Assembly (NCBI RefSeq): GCF_000380145.1
Contig: NZ_KB904586.1
Span: forward strand, 62,001 to 126,000
Length of the DNA: 64,000 bases
DNA from: Streptococcus thoraltensis DSM 12221
GTDB taxonomy: Bacteria; Bacillota; Bacilli; Lactobacillales; Streptococcaceae
Direction of reading: 5' to 3'
This document shows positions 8,542 through 18,822 of the stretch, one piece after another. The notes under the pieces are model-generated. The model had not been told where the DNA came from. It did not search any database and saw only the letters and a program-made list of their open reading frames with translations. The number at the start of each line of letters is the position of its first letter. Position 1 is the stretch's first letter. The translations under genes were made by a program, and so were the position numbers.

Positions 8542-11076
8542 TTATTGCAAAAGAGCGTTTGAAATTGCTTCTTTCTCTTTACTGATTAGATCAAGTCGAG
8601 CTGAGATTTCTTTTATTCCCATAGTGATATTACGGCTAATTGCCATGTCATCTAACTGAGGTTCAAAGAACGCTTTATATTCCTCAAAGGCTTCTGCTGT
8701 TTTGAATAAGTGAGAAGGAATAATGACAAAAGCATCGAAACTCATATCACCACCAAGAACTGCTTTTATCCAGTCCCAGTTATCTTTTGACCAATTCCAT
8801 ACTGTAGCTTGGCTGAATCTGTGACTTAAAAGAGCACCGTACCAAGATGACAAATCTTGTGGTTTGATGACATCTTTATCTTTTAAGAAACCTAAAATAG
8901 TTGAAAGATTTTCGTCACTCTTAGTATTGGCAATAGCTTGAGACAATTGACGTTTGAAGGTTCCATCATTGGTATTAACGTAATAGTCAATATATTCTTT
9001 TAAAAGTTCAGCGGTTTCAGCCGATTTGAATTCATTGACTAGTAGTACCGTACGAATGGATGCAGGAATTTTCTCTAAATCATCGCGATACTGTCCAAAT
9101 AATCGACTAGCTTCCACTGTTACTTCTGTATCACGCGCTTCAATCAACTGTGCTAAAACTAATTGACGAACCATTTCGTCCTCATCAGTTTCTCCTGGTT
9201 TTGGAAGGAAGCCTAAGCGTTCAAATTTATCATGGAAAATCCGACGAATCAAGTCGTGTTTCGCAGCCTCTTCTTCACTGTTTTCATTAATAAACTTATC
9301 AAGACCGTTCAAAACAGAATTGATTGCAGAGATAACCATGTATGAGTCTGCTTTTGCTAATCGTTCGATGAGAGGAACTAACTCAGCATAAGAAATTTTG
9401 CCACCTTCAGCTAATAAACGACGTTCTTCGGTTACTTGCAGTTGACTTGTAGCATCTAAACCATTCAAATCATTAAGAACTGCCTCTAAAACTTGACCTT
9501 TATAATTTGAAATATAATGAGCTGTATTCTCAGTATTTAAACGAAGGGCGCCCTCGTTTTGCGCAGCTAATTGGCTATAATTTGGAATGACTAGGCGTGC
9601 TTCAGTCAGTGTATCTGGGAGACCAGTCCAATTGCTGTTAAGCGGAACCTGCCATAAACGACCAACTTTTTCACCTTCACCGATAAAGAATTGTTCTTGA
9701 CTGAGAACTAAGTTATCATCTTCAACAGATACTGTCACAACTGGGTAACCTGGTTGCTCAAGCCAAGAATTCATAAAGCCAGCAACATCCTTACCAGAAG
9801 CATCTGATAGGGCTCTCCATAAGTCATAACCTATTGTATTTTGATACTGATGTTTCTTAAAGTAGGCATTTAAACCAGCTGCAAAGGCATCATCACCAAG
9901 CCAACGACGCAACATGTGCATGAGACGACTACCTTTTGCGTAGACAATAGCCGAATCAAACAGGGTATTGATTTCATCTGGGTGACTTACTTCGACGTGT
10001 ACTGATTGAACACCATCGGTTGCATCACGCTTGAGGGCATGTGGTACACCATTTGTTTGGAAATCTTCAAAAATATTCCATGAGGGTTCAATAGCATCAA
10101 TAGAAACGTATTCCATCATGTTGGCAAAACTTTCGTTTAACCATAAATCATCCCACCATTTCATGGTTACAAGGTTACCGAACCATTGGTGAGCCAGCTC
10201 ATGGGCAACGACAAGGGCAACCTGTTGACGACTTGCTACCGTAGAATTTTCATCCACCAAAAGGTAAACTTCACGGTAAGTAACAAGTCCCCAGTTCTCC
10301 ATAGCTCCTGCGGAGAAATCAGGAAGCGCTAGATGGTATGACAATGGAATTGGGTAAGCTACGCCAAAATAATCTTCATAGAAGTCAATGACGCGAACAG
10401 CAATATCCAGTGCGAAATCAAGTGATTTTAAAGGATGGGCTTTGGTTGAAAAGACTCCTACTTCAGTACCATTTTTAGATTTTTGTGTTTTTCCTTGCAA
10501 GTCCCCAAAACCGAAAGCCAACAAATAAGAAGACATTCTTGGTGTTGTTTCAAAGCTCCAGACACCTGTTTCTTGACGAAGTTCTGGATTTGACTCAGGC
10601 ATGTTAGAAAGGGCAATCTCCCCTTCTTCTTGGTCAAATTTTAATGATAAATCAAATGTCGCTTTCGCCTCAGGTTCGTCAATACATGGGAAAGCTTCTC
10701 GAGCAAAATGACTTTCAAACTGTGTTGAAATAACTTCTTTTTTCACACCATTTTCAGTGTAATAAGAAGGGTAAATACCAGTCATGTTGTCAGTGATTTT
10801 ACCCGAAAATTCAATGACAAGCGTCATAATACCTGTATCAGGTGAGTCAATACGGACACATTCGTTTTCGTGGTCAACCTCAAAAGTAAGTGTTTCATTA
10901 TCTAGTTTTACAGATTCGATGTGCAACTCTTTTTGATGCAAGGCAATCTGATTGTCTAGTGCTTCTCCTGTGATAGCAACATTACCTGAAAATTGTTTTT
11001 CCTGACGATTTAAATCAAGAAATAGATTATAGTTTTCTGGAATAAACGTTTCAATCAAGTGCTCAACTACTTTCAT
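8542..11076 (-). CDS. pepN: Aminopeptidase N (lysyl aminopeptidase)
   Basis: Cytosolic zinc aminopeptidase of family M1 that removes N-terminal residues from peptides, important for amino acid supply in auxotrophic streptococci. 844 aa, matching lactococcal and streptococcal PepN. Substrate-anchoring GAMENWG is at about 257-263. Zinc motif HELAH is at about 292-296, with the third ligand Glu in LNESFA about 19 residues on. A long alpha-helical ERAP1-like C-terminal domain follows. It is monocistronic: a terminator follows it, and the phoU terminator lies just upstream. Confidence 0.97.
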   Translation of the reverse strand: MKVVEHLIETFIPENYNLFLDLNRQEKQFSGNVAITGEALDNQIALHQKELHIESVKLDNETLTFEVDHENECVRIDSPDTGIMTLVIEFSGKITDNMTGIYPSYYTENGVKKEVISTQFESHFAREAFPCIDEPEAKATFDLSLKFDQEEGEIALSNMPESNPELRQETGVWSFETTPRMSSYLLAFGFGDLQGKTQKSKNGTEVGVFSTKAHPLKSLDFALDIAVRVIDFYEDYFGVAYPIPLSYHLALPDFSAGAMENWGLVTYREVYLLVDENSTVASRQQVALVVAHELAHQWFGNLVTMKWWDDLWLNESFANMMEYVSIDAIEPSWNIFEDFQTNGVPHALKRDATDGVQSVHVEVSHPDEINTLFDSAIVYAKGSRLMHMLRRWLGDDAFAAGLNAYFKKHQYQNTIGYDLWRALSDASGKDVAGFMNSWLEQPGYPVVTVSVEDDNLVLSQEQFFIGEGEKVGRLWQVPLNSNWTGLPDTLTEARLVIPNYSQLAAQNEGALRLNTENTAHYISNYKGQVLEAVLNDLNGLDATSQLQVTEERRLLAEGGKISYAELVPLIERLAKADSYMVISAINSVLNGLDKFINENSEEEAAKHDLIRRIFHDKFERLGFLPKPGETDEDEMVRQLVLAQLIEARDTEVTVEASRLFGQYRDDLEKIPASIRTVLLVNEFKSAETAELLKEYIDYYVNTNDGTFKRQLSQAIANTKSDENLSTILGFLKDKDVIKPQDLSSWYGALLSHRFSQATVWNWSKDNWDWIKAVLGGDMSFDAFVIIPSHLFKTAEAFEEYKAFFEPQLDDMAISRNITMGIKEISARLDLISKEKEAISNALLQ

Positions 11077-11162
11077 AATACTCCTTAATATTAGCTGGGA
11101 ATTTCCCTAAGTAACTTTTTAATTGGTTAGATTATCCCTCAGGATTAATCATAACAAGCAAA

Positions 11163-11194
11163 TAAAAAGAAAAGGATGTTGAATCCAACACCCT
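11163..11194 (-). terminator. phoU / pst operon terminator
   Basis: On the minus strand GGGTGTTGG..CCAACATCC-type hairpin followed by TTTTCTTTTT, just after the phoU stop. Confidence 0.9.
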
Positions 11195-11214
11195 TAATTA
11201 TATCATAAAGTGAT

Positions 11215-11868
11215 TTATAATTCGATAATCTTGCCAGTTTTAAGGTAGACTACCCACTCACAAATATTGCGAGCATAATCACCAATACGCTCTAAATACA
11301 TGAGAACTTGGAAATATTCTTTACCAGCAAAAGCTGCTTCAGGGTTTTCCCTAATACTTTCTACCGCTTGATGCTGAATCTCTCTGAAATACTCATCAAT
11401 TTCTTCGTCTTTAACAGCAACTTCACGTGCAGTGGCTTCATCACCACTGATATAAGCATTGAGAGCATCTTCTAACATGCGTTTAACAGCCTTGCCCATC
11501 TTGCTAATTTCTGCTTCTACTTGAGGAACACGCTCTTCACCCTTCATTCGGATGGTTGCTTTAGCAATAGATGAAGCATGGTCACCCATACGCTCAACGT
11601 CGTTAGAAGCTTTTAAAACAGTAATAACCGTTCGTAAGTCTTGTGAGACTGGATGTTGCAAGGCAATGATTTCAAGTGATTTTTTTTCAAGTTTTGTTTC
11701 ATAATTGTTAACCACTTCATCTTCATCAATCACTTCTTGAGCTAAGTCACGGTCATGGCTAACAAAAGCACGAACACTTTTATTAATCTGCGCCAAGACT
11801 TCTGTTCCCATAGCATAAAATTGATTGTGTAGTTTATCTAATTCTTCTTCAAATTGTGTACGTAACAT
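11215..11868 (-). CDS. phoU: Phosphate signalling protein PhoU
   Basis: Peripheral negative regulator connecting the Pst transporter to the phosphate response. 217 aa with two PhoU three-helix repeats. The metal-binding E/D-rich motifs are visible (DVERMGDHA about residue 91-99 and a second YLERIGDYA near residue 192-200). Last gene of the pst operon, 25 nt after the last pstB, and followed by a strong terminator. Confidence 0.95.
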   Translation of the reverse strand: MLRTQFEEELDKLHNQFYAMGTEVLAQINKSVRAFVSHDRDLAQEVIDEDEVVNNYETKLEKKSLEIIALQHPVSQDLRTVITVLKASNDVERMGDHASSIAKATIRMKGEERVPQVEAEISKMGKAVKRMLEDALNAYISGDEATAREVAVKDEEIDEYFREIQHQAVESIRENPEAAFAGKEYFQVLMYLERIGDYARNICEWVVYLKTGKIIEL

Positions 11869-11893
11869 AGGCTACCTCTTTCATTGATTTGGA

Positions 11894-12652
11894 TTATCCA
11901 AATTTACCAGTAATATAGTCTTCTGTTTCTTTATGTTTTGGTTTCATAAACATGGTCTTAGTATCTTCAAATTCAATTAAATTACCATCAAGGAAGAAAC
12001 CTGTGCGATCTGAAATACGTGATGCTTGCTGCATTGAACGTGTCACAACAACCATTGTATAATCTTTTTTAAGTCCGTATAAGGTCTCTTCGATTTTCCC
12101 TGCTGAAATAGGATCCAAGGCTGATGTCGGCTCATCTAAGAGAATGATACGTGGACTAGTTGCCAACACACGCGCAACACAAACACGCTGCTGTTGCCCA
12201 CCAGATAAACCAAGTGCAGAATCATTAAGACGATCTTTGACTTCGTTCCAGATTGACGCACCAATCAAAGATTTTTCAACGGCCTCATCAAGAACTGCTT
12301 TGTCTTTTATCCCCTTGATACGTAAACCATAAACAACATTTTCGTAAATTGACATTGGAAAGGGATTCGGTTGTTGAAACACCATGCCAATTTCTTTACG
12401 CAAATCTACAGTATCTGTCCTAGGGCTATAGATATTATGTCCATTGTAACTGATAGAGCCTGTTAGAGACCATTCTGGATTCAAGTCTCCCATGCGGTTA
12501 ATTGCTCTAAGAAGGGTAGACTTACCAGAACCCGATGGTCCGATTAGGGTTGTGATTTCGTTTGGAAAAATATCGAGTGACACACTATTCAAAGCTTTTT
12601 TCTTTTCATAATAGACCGACAAATCGCGGACTTGTAAAATTGGGTTTGTCAT
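11894..12652 (-). CDS. pstB: Phosphate ABC transporter ATP-binding protein, second paralogue
   Basis: ATPase of the PstSCAB phosphate importer, 252 aa. Walker [10 protein letters not shown] (38-46), Q-loop FQQPNPF, signature LSGGQQQR and Walker [13 protein letters not shown] are all intact. The H-loop is unusual: where the other paralogue has VTHNMQQ this one has VTRSMQQ, so the switch histidine is an Arg (about residue 205). Tandem pstB copies are normal in streptococci; they may form a heterodimer. It sits 12 nt after the first pstB. Confidence 0.93.
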   Translation of the reverse strand: MTNPILQVRDLSVYYEKKKALNSVSLDIFPNEITTLIGPSGSGKSTLLRAINRMGDLNPEWSLTGSISYNGHNIYSPRTDTVDLRKEIGMVFQQPNPFPMSIYENVVYGLRIKGIKDKAVLDEAVEKSLIGASIWNEVKDRLNDSALGLSGGQQQRVCVARVLATSPRIILLDEPTSALDPISAGKIEETLYGLKKDYTMVVVTRSMQQASRISDRTGFFLDGNLIEFEDTKTMFMKPKHKETEDYITGKFG

Positions 12653-12664
12653 TCGTTCTCCTTC

Positions 12665-13468
12665 CTATCCAAAACGTCCTGAAACATAATCACTTGTTGA
12701 CTGTAACTTAGCATTTTGGAAAATGTTTTTTGTTTTATCATATTCAATCAAGTCACCTAGATAGAAAAAGGCTGTATAATCACTCGCACGTGCAGCTTGT
12801 TGCATGTTGTGCGTTACGATAATGATTGAGTAATTTTTCTTCAATTCAAACATGGTTTCTTCCAGTTGCATGGTTGCAATTGGGTCCAAATTTGACGCAG
12901 GCTCATCCATCAAAAGAATCTCCGGTTTTACCGAAATAGCACGAGCAATGCACAAACGTTGTTGCTGACCACCAGAAAGTGTAAAGGCTGATTTATGAAG
13001 GTCATCTTTCACCTTATCCCAGAGCCCTACTTGTCGCAAAGAAGTTTCAACAATCTCATCAAGGACTTTCTTGTCTTTAACACCAGCACGTTCATGTGCA
13101 AAGGTGATGTTATTGTAAATAGATTTTGCAAATGGGTTGGGGCGCTGGAAAACCATCCCAATATGCTTACGCATTTCGTAAACATTGATTTCTGGTGCGT
13201 TGACATCAATGCCTTGATACATGATTTCACCAGTAACTTTGGCAATATCAATGGTATCATTCATACGATTTAAACTACGCAAGAAGGTTGATTTACCACA
13301 TCCTGATGGACCAATCAAGGCTGTAATTTTATTTTTTTCGAATTGCATATCAATTCCTTTGATAGCTTCATTTTTACCATAATAAACATGCAAGTCATTG
13401 GTTGATAAAATGAGATTATCCTCAGGGAAAGTAATGATATGTCTTTCATCCCAATTATACTCAGGCAT
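12665..13468 (-). CDS. pstB: Phosphate ABC transporter ATP-binding protein, first paralogue
   Basis: ATPase of the phosphate importer, 267 aa with a short N-terminal extension. Walker [10 protein letters not shown] (53-61), Q-loop [15 protein letters not shown], Walker [13 protein letters not shown] and a normal H-loop histidine in IIVTHNMQQ (about residue 220). All ATPase residues are present, unlike its downstream neighbour. Follows pstA by 12 nt. Confidence 0.95.
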   Translation of the reverse strand: MPEYNWDERHIITFPEDNLILSTNDLHVYYGKNEAIKGIDMQFEKNKITALIGPSGCGKSTFLRSLNRMNDTIDIAKVTGEIMYQGIDVNAPEINVYEMRKHIGMVFQRPNPFAKSIYNNITFAHERAGVKDKKVLDEIVETSLRQVGLWDKVKDDLHKSAFTLSGGQQQRLCIARAISVKPEILLMDEPASNLDPIATMQLEETMFELKKNYSIIIVTHNMQQAARASDYTAFFYLGDLIEYDKTKNIFQNAKLQSTSDYVSGRFG

Positions 13469-13480
13469 ATGAACTCCTTA

Positions 13481-14368
13481 TTAGGTTGCTGATGTTAGTT
13501 TTTCGTGTAATTTCTTACCAATAAAGCGAGCAGATAAGTTGAAAATCAAAATAAAGATTAATAAGACTGCTGCTGACCCTGCAGAAACAAGAGTTCCATC
13601 TGGAATTGTTCCTTCACTGTTAACCTTCCAGATATGAACAGCTAAGGTCTCAGACTGACGGAAAGGTGAGATCGGGCTGGTTACACTGAGAGGATTCCAG
13701 TTTGACCAATCTAGGGCTGGTGCTGACTGACCCGCTGTGTAAATCAAGGCTGCCGCTTCCCCAAAAATACGCCCTGAGGCTAAGACAATACCTGTCACAA
13801 TACCTGGTAATGCTTCTGGAACAACAACATGCAAAACAGTTTCCCAGCGTGATAAGCCTAGCGCTAGACCAGCCTCACGTTGTGTATGATGAACCGTACG
13901 AAGGCTATCTTCAACGGTACGCGTCATTTGTGGAAGGTTAAAGACAGTTAAAGCAAGGGCACCGGAAATAATTGAAAAGCCATATTCAAACTGCACAACG
14001 AAGATCAAATAACCAAATAAGCCAACAACGACTGATGGTAATGATGACAAAATTTCGATACAGGTACGAATAAAGTTTGTCAAACGACCTTTTTTAGCGT
14101 ATTCCGCAAGATAAATTCCTGCACCCATTGACAAAGGAACTGAAATAATCAAGGTTGTAACCAATAGGAATAACGAATTGTAAAGTTGAATTCCAATACC
14201 ACCACCTGCTTCATACGAAGAAGATTTGCCAGTCAAGAAGGACCAGCTGACATGAGGCAAACCGCGAACCAAAATAAAGAGGATGAGCGATGCCAAGATT
14301 GCGACGATAATCGCTGCAATGGTGTAGAGAACACCAGTTGCTAATTTATCCATTTTTTTAGCGTTCAT
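13481..14368 (-). CDS. pstA: Phosphate ABC transporter permease PstA
   Basis: Integral membrane permease, 295 aa from the start MNAKKMDKLATG. An upstream in-frame ATG would add 17 residues lying inside pstC and is less likely. About six membrane segments with the binding-protein-dependent transport (EAA) motif around EAGLALGLSRWETVLHVVVPEA. It overlaps pstC by 11 nt, implying translational coupling. The ribosome site is a weak AAGAGAGAGAAAGAG tract. Confidence 0.93.
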   Translation of the reverse strand: MNAKKMDKLATGVLYTIAAIIVAILASLILFILVRGLPHVSWSFLTGKSSSYEAGGGIGIQLYNSLFLLVTTLIISVPLSMGAGIYLAEYAKKGRLTNFIRTCIEILSSLPSVVVGLFGYLIFVVQFEYGFSIISGALALTVFNLPQMTRTVEDSLRTVHHTQREAGLALGLSRWETVLHVVVPEALPGIVTGIVLASGRIFGEAAALIYTAGQSAPALDWSNWNPLSVTSPISPFRQSETLAVHIWKVNSEGTIPDGTLVSAGSAAVLLIFILIFNLSARFIGKKLHEKLTSAT

Positions 14369-15293
14369 AGTTTCTCTTTCTCTCTCTTGTGATGAATTTA
14401 ACGAGGGTGTTGAAGGCAAGACTCATAAAGAGCAAGACCAAGGCAAGTGACCAGAGAACATTATTTTGAACTGTTCCCATAACGGTATTACCGATTCCCA
14501 TTGTCAAAACTGATGTCAGAGTTGCTGCTGGTGTCGTCAATGACGTTGGAACAACAGCAGAGTTACCAACAACCATTTGGATAGCTAGTGCTTCACCAAA
14601 AGCACGAGCCATTCCGAAGATGACCGCTGTAAAAATCCCCGGACGAGCCGCATTTAAAACGACACGCCAAATGGTTTGCCAACGTGTTGCTCCCATAGCC
14701 ATACTTGCTTCACGATAGTGGCGAGGCACTGCACGAAGACTGTCAGTTGTCATGAAAGTAACGGTTGGGAGAATCATAACAAAAAGAACAAACACTCCTG
14801 ACAAGATACCAAATCCAGTTCCTCCAAAGATGGAGCGAACGAAAGGTACAACAATTTGCAAACCAATAAATCCATAAACGACAGAAGGAATACCAACCAA
14901 TAATTCAACGGTTGGTTGAAGGATTTTACTACCATACTTAGGAGAAACTTCCGTCATAAAGACTGCTGCTCCGATAGCAAAGGGGGTTGCAACCAATGCT
15001 GACAAGATGGTAACGATAAAAGATCCCATAATCATCGGTAGTGCCCCCATGAGGGGTTTACCATCTGGACCTTTCACACCGGGTTGCCAGTCTGAACCAA
15101 ATAAAAATTTAAAGACATTGATTTTGTCAACAAAGAATGTTGAAAGACCTTTTTGAGCGACGAAAATCAAAATCATCGCAACGATAAAAACAATTAAAGC
15201 AAGACATAGAAAAGTAATGGTCTTACCAAACTTCTCAAGACGAGAGTTTTTTGAAGGTGCGACTAATTTCTTAGCCAATTCCTGATTCTTCAT
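14358..15293 (-). CDS. pstC: Phosphate ABC transporter permease PstC
   Basis: Partner permease of PstA, 311 aa from ATG preceded by AAAGGAG. N-terminal cytoplasmic segment, then about six TM segments. The EAA loop is visible as REASMAMGATRWQTIWRVVL. Ten nt after pstS. The longer in-frame start lies within pstS and lacks a ribosome site. Confidence 0.94.
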   Translation of the reverse strand: MKNQELAKKLVAPSKNSRLEKFGKTITFLCLALIVFIVAMILIFVAQKGLSTFFVDKINVFKFLFGSDWQPGVKGPDGKPLMGALPMIMGSFIVTILSALVATPFAIGAAVFMTEVSPKYGSKILQPTVELLVGIPSVVYGFIGLQIVVPFVRSIFGGTGFGILSGVFVLFVMILPTVTFMTTDSLRAVPRHYREASMAMGATRWQTIWRVVLNAARPGIFTAVIFGMARAFGEALAIQMVVGNSAVVPTSLTTPAATLTSVLTMGIGNTVMGTVQNNVLWSLALVLLFMSLAFNTLVKFITRERKRNYER

Positions 15294-15303
15294 TTCTACT
15301 CCT

Positions 15304-16170
15304 TTATTTTGGTGAGACTTTACCATCAGCAGTTTTCTCAACTTTCATATCGTTAATAGAAATGTATCCCATTCCAGCAACGATATTTGACTGAACTTCT
15401 TCAGACATCATGAAGTCTAAAAATTCTTTCGTTAGAGCCTTTGGCTCACCTTTTGTATACATATGTTCATATGACCAGATTGGCCAATCATTTGAAGCCA
15501 CGTTTTTAGGAGACGGTTCAAAACCATTAAGTTTCATCGTTTTAACACTGTCATCTAAATAGGCAAATGCTAGATATGAAATTGCTCCAGGCGTTTGAGA
15601 AACAATGGATTTAACCATACCATTTGAGTCCTGTTCTTGACTCTTTTTGGCGTTGGTATCACCCATAATAACACTATCAAATGTTGCACGTGAACCTGAG
15701 CTAGCCGCACGGTTAATAATAGAAATATCTAAATCTTTTCCCCCAACTTCCTTCCAATTGGAAATTTTTCCAGAAAAAATATCACGTAGCTGTTCTGTGG
15801 TAAGATTATCGACTGAAACTTCTTTGTTAACAATAACAGCGAGACCTGCAACAGCTACACGATGATCGACTAGCTTAGAGGCATCAATGCCATCTTTTTC
15901 CTCCGCAAACAAATCACTATTGCCAATTTGGACGGCACCTGATTGAACTTGAGAAAGTCCTGTACCAGAACCACCACCTTGAACATTGATAGTTTTACCA
16001 ATATTTTGCTTACTAAACTCATCAGACGCGGCTTCCACAAGTGGCTGCAAGGCGGTCGAACCAACTGCTGTTGACGTTTCCCCCTTATCAATCCATCTGG
16101 CACAACCAGAAAGGAACAATAATACTGCAGCAAGCACTCCCACAAGTGTGAGTAGCTTTTTCTTTTTCAT
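15304..16170 (-). CDS. pstS: Phosphate-binding lipoprotein PstS
   Basis: High-affinity phosphate-binding lipoprotein on the outer face of the membrane, 288 aa. Start MKKKKLLTL is preceded by CGGAGGAAAG. Signal peptide with lipobox LSGC (Cys about 23). Phosphate-site motifs [15 protein letters not shown] and the [12 protein letters not shown] loop are present. First gene of pstS-pstC-pstA-pstB-pstB-phoU. Confidence 0.95.
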   Translation of the reverse strand: MKKKKLLTLVGVLAAVLLFLSGCARWIDKGETSTAVGSTALQPLVEAASDEFSKQNIGKTINVQGGGSGTGLSQVQSGAVQIGNSDLFAEEKDGIDASKLVDHRVAVAGLAVIVNKEVSVDNLTTEQLRDIFSGKISNWKEVGGKDLDISIINRAASSGSRATFDSVIMGDTNAKKSQEQDSNGMVKSIVSQTPGAISYLAFAYLDDSVKTMKLNGFEPSPKNVASNDWPIWSYEHMYTKGEPKALTKEFLDFMMSEEVQSNIVAGMGYISINDMKVEKTADGKVSPK

Positions 16171-16250
16171 TTTCTTTCCTCCGAAAAGCGAAATCAATTT
16201 GACATGTCAGTGAATTGTCATTCTGATATTGTCTGACAACTCACACAATT

Positions 16251-16256
16251 ATTATA
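16251..16256 (-). promoter_or_regulatory. pst operon promoter (-10)
   Basis: TATAAT on the minus strand about 80 nt upstream of pstS; no clean -35 at 16-18 bp. The leader between holds a TGTCAG...CTGACA inverted pair and the palindrome TGACATGTCA (about 16200-16240), possible regulator sites in a phosphate-responsive promoter. No verified Pho box could be assigned. Confidence 0.5.
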
Positions 16257-16310
16257 TCAAGAAGTCTATCAACTGACTTTCTTTTTGAATCAAATTGTAT
16301 TCAATAACAG

Positions 16311-17642
16311 TTATGCTTGAAATCGTAAACCTTTTGGGTAATAGTTTTTCAACTGATTTCCAACAACCTTAGCAAATCCTAAACCATTCCCATTTACGAC
16401 GATTTGATACCATCCGTTGGGGTAATTCTGATTTAAAATCACTTGATTTCCAGAAACATAAATCAAAAACTGTTCTATAGTAATTTCTATATTCTGTACT
16501 ACCTCAGATGGCTTTAAAGCTATTCCTAAAGCAAAAGACGGTTCAAATCTCTTCTTCTTGAATGTTCCCAAATGAAGACCATTTCTAGCGATTCTTATTT
16601 TAGATAAGTCGGGTAGACCAGCTGGCAGAAGATAAAGGTGATCACCAAAAGTTTCGTAAGAACCGGCTAGGTCAATAGCCAAGTGTTCATTTGAAAAGTG
16701 ATTCCAAAGTTCGGCTTGATTTTTAGTTAAAGAGCTTGCTCTTGTTTTTTTCTTATTTTTTGTTTTCGGGCTACCTGACTGGCTTCGTAGATTTTTGAAT
16801 TTAGCGATAAATTGTCCCTCCCCTTTAAACCGATGAGGGTACATGCGCACAGTTCCTGGAACCAATTCGCTGTCAGTCATACCGTTGATTGGTCTAATCG
16901 GAATGAGTTCTAAATAATCAAAACTTTCCAAAAGCCAAGAAACAACATCTTCATTTTCCTCTGGTGACCATGTACATGTTGAATAGACCAGCTCGCCTCC
17001 TGGTGCTAGCATTGTTATAGCCTCAGATAAAATAGTTTTCTGTAAGTCGGCTAATTCATTTGGATAATCTTCATGCCAGTAAGCCATCGCATCTGGATCT
17101 TTTCGAAACATTCCTTCACCAGAACATGGCCCATCAAAAACAATCAAGTCAAAATAATTTGGAAACACTTTCGCCAATCGTTCCGCTGATTCATTAGTTA
17201 CAACGACATTCCTTGCACCAAATCGTTCAATGTTCTCAGCCAGAATCTTACTTCGCTTGGTATTTATCTCATTGCTGATTAAAAGACCAGTGTTGTTCAA
17301 ATAACTTAATAAGTGCGTTGTTTTCCCTCCGGGAGCAGCTGCTAAATCTAGAACCTTCATACCGGGTTTAGGACTGGCAACTTGACCAACCATCTGAGCA
17401 GCCGGCTCCTGTGAGTACACCAATCCGGTTACGTGTTCAACAGACTTTCCAGATATTTTTCCGTAATGCCCCCACGGCGTATCAGGTATCGGTTCATCAA
17501 ACGTAACTTGTTGTTCTTTTAAAGGATTCGTTCGAAAACCTGAGATAGCAGTTTCGTCAAACGACGCAAAAAAAGGCTGAGCCTCATTTCCAAGTATACC
17601 TTGGTATTTATTGATAAAATCTTGTGGTAATTCCATAGACAT
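16311..17642 (-). CDS. 16S rRNA (cytosine-C5) methyltransferase, RsmF/NOL1-NOP2-Sun family
   Basis: SAM-dependent m5C RNA methyltransferase, 443 aa. The catalytic pair is visible: PCSGEGMFR (general base/catalytic Cys) and YSTCTWSPEENE (nucleophile Cys). The SAM site is VLDLAAAPGGKTTHL. The C-terminal third matches the RsmF-type extension (methyltransferase C-terminal domain plus PUA-like NGLGFAKV). Two starts are two codons apart: MSMELPQ or MELPQ. The extended -10 box ends at the first ATG, so the second ATG is probably the 5' end of a leaderless message. Exact rRNA position is inferred from family. Confidence 0.88.
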   Translation of the reverse strand: MSMELPQDFINKYQGILGNEAQPFFASFDETAISGFRTNPLKEQQVTFDEPIPDTPWGHYGKISGKSVEHVTGLVYSQEPAAQMVGQVASPKPGMKVLDLAAAPGGKTTHLLSYLNNTGLLISNEINTKRSKILAENIERFGARNVVVTNESAERLAKVFPNYFDLIVFDGPCSGEGMFRKDPDAMAYWHEDYPNELADLQKTILSEAITMLAPGGELVYSTCTWSPEENEDVVSWLLESFDYLELIPIRPINGMTDSELVPGTVRMYPHRFKGEGQFIAKFKNLRSQSGSPKTKNKKKTRASSLTKNQAELWNHFSNEHLAIDLAGSYETFGDHLYLLPAGLPDLSKIRIARNGLHLGTFKKKRFEPSFALGIALKPSEVVQNIEITIEQFLIYVSGNQVILNQNYPNGWYQIVVNGNGLGFAKVVGNQLKNYYPKGLRFQA

Positions 17643-17651
17643 ATTATAACA
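17643..17651 (-). promoter_or_regulatory. Extended -10 promoter abutting the rsmF-like start
   Basis: On the minus strand TGTTATAAT directly precedes ATGTCTATGG. With transcription starting about 7 nt after the -10 box, the RNA would begin at or next to the second ATG, leaving no Shine-Dalgarno. Confidence 0.7.
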
Positions 17652-17695
17652 AATTCCTAACTATTGACCTACAAAAATCATGCTGATTGCAATGA

Positions 17696-17912
17696 CATAG
17701 TCTTTTGAATTAACGTTGACACACGGTCACTTTCGACTTGTCCTACCTATACTCAATGACAATCAAAAGGAGACTAAGCGACACAGATAGCAGATAGAAC
17801 TGGTGTTCATCAAATCAAGTCAATAACATCTATTTTTGATTTTCGAAGAGTGTTAAGTACTGTTCTGCGTCTTTTTCTGTTCCTTGTCTGAAAGTTAATT
17901 CATTTGACTATA
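17696..17912 (-). repeat. Composite MITE-like repeat, copy B
   Basis: About 217 bp in the same reverse orientation as copy A: outer end ATAGTCTTTTGAATTAAC at the left, inner inverted-repeat element in the middle, outer end reading TATAGTCAAATGAATTAAC inwards from 17912. Lies in the gap upstream of the rsmF-like gene and behind the suhB terminator. Confidence 0.92.
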
Positions 17913-17984
17913 GTCTGGCTTTTCTTTATAAAACATACGATACCTCACAAACTCTTTTTCTGATATGGTATTCCTAAGCATATC

Positions 17985-18016
17985 AAAAAGCCCTTAGAAC
18001 CTTAATTCTAAGGACT
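17985..18016 (-). terminator. suhB-like gene terminator
   Basis: On the minus strand GTCCTTAGAA pairs with TTCTAAGGGC, followed by TTTTT. Confidence 0.85.
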
Positions 18017-18063
18017 TTGTCTTCTATGTTGAAGCCCTCAGTGCTTCACTTTCTTAATCTTTT

Positions 18064-18822
18064 TTAATGGACCAGTTTTTGAATAACTGGCAATTCTTCT
18101 TTTGGAACAAACATCACCTTTTGTCGATTTTTAAAATCAACTTTCTGGCCCGTTACTGTCAATAAACAATAACCCAGTCTCTCACCCATAATTGCTGCAG
18201 CTGCATAATCCCAAGGAGCAATATTAGAGAAATAAGCTAGAAGTTTTCCAGACATGACTTGAGCCATACTGATACCTGCACCACCATAGACGCGTACGCC
18301 AAGAACAGTTTTGGTGAATTCTCGAAGACCGTTAGTATTTTCTAAATACATTTGAGCGTTGACGCCAACTAGGCTACGCTTAAAAGAACGATGTTGATAG
18401 CTTTCAAGCTTTATATCATTGGCATAGACATCAAATTGCCCACCACCTGAGTAAAGAACATCCTGCATGACATCCAAAATCAAGCCAAACTGACCAACTC
18501 CATTTTCGTAATAGGCAATCATAATGGCAAAATTATCTTGTTGTGCAATAAAATTAACAGTACCGTCAATCGGATCAAGAACCCAAACATTCCCTTCAGA
18601 AATCGGATGGGTAACATCATCTTCTTCTGCTAGAAAATAATCATCTGGATAGGCTTTTAGGATAGATTTAATCATTAGTCCCTGACATTGCTTGTCTAAA
18701 CTGGTGACCAAGTCAGTTTCATCAGCTTTTTCTTCTATATCAAAATCCTGATTCATGGCTTCCTTAATAAACAAACCAGCTTCTTTAATCAGGGATTTTG
18801 CAAATAAAAATTTACTTTCCAA
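18064..18822 (-). CDS. Inositol monophosphatase family protein
   Basis: Mg-dependent sugar/inositol phosphatase fold (SuhB/IMPase/CysQ superfamily), 252 aa. Metal-site motifs: EEDD (about 75-78), [12 protein letters not shown] (about 99-110) and the C-terminal [15 protein letters not shown]. The physiological substrate in streptococci is not established. Last gene of a tightly overlapping set spx-UPF0223-this gene (overlap 11 nt with UPF0223). Confidence 0.85.
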   Translation of the reverse strand: MESKFLFAKSLIKEAGLFIKEAMNQDFDIEEKADETDLVTSLDKQCQGLMIKSILKAYPDDYFLAEEDDVTHPISEGNVWVLDPIDGTVNFIAQQDNFAIMIAYYENGVGQFGLILDVMQDVLYSGGGQFDVYANDIKLESYQHRSFKRSLVGVNAQMYLENTNGLREFTKTVLGVRVYGGAGISMAQVMSGKLLAYFSNIAPWDYAAAAIMGERLGYCLLTVTGQKVDFKNRQKVMFVPKEELPVIQKLVH

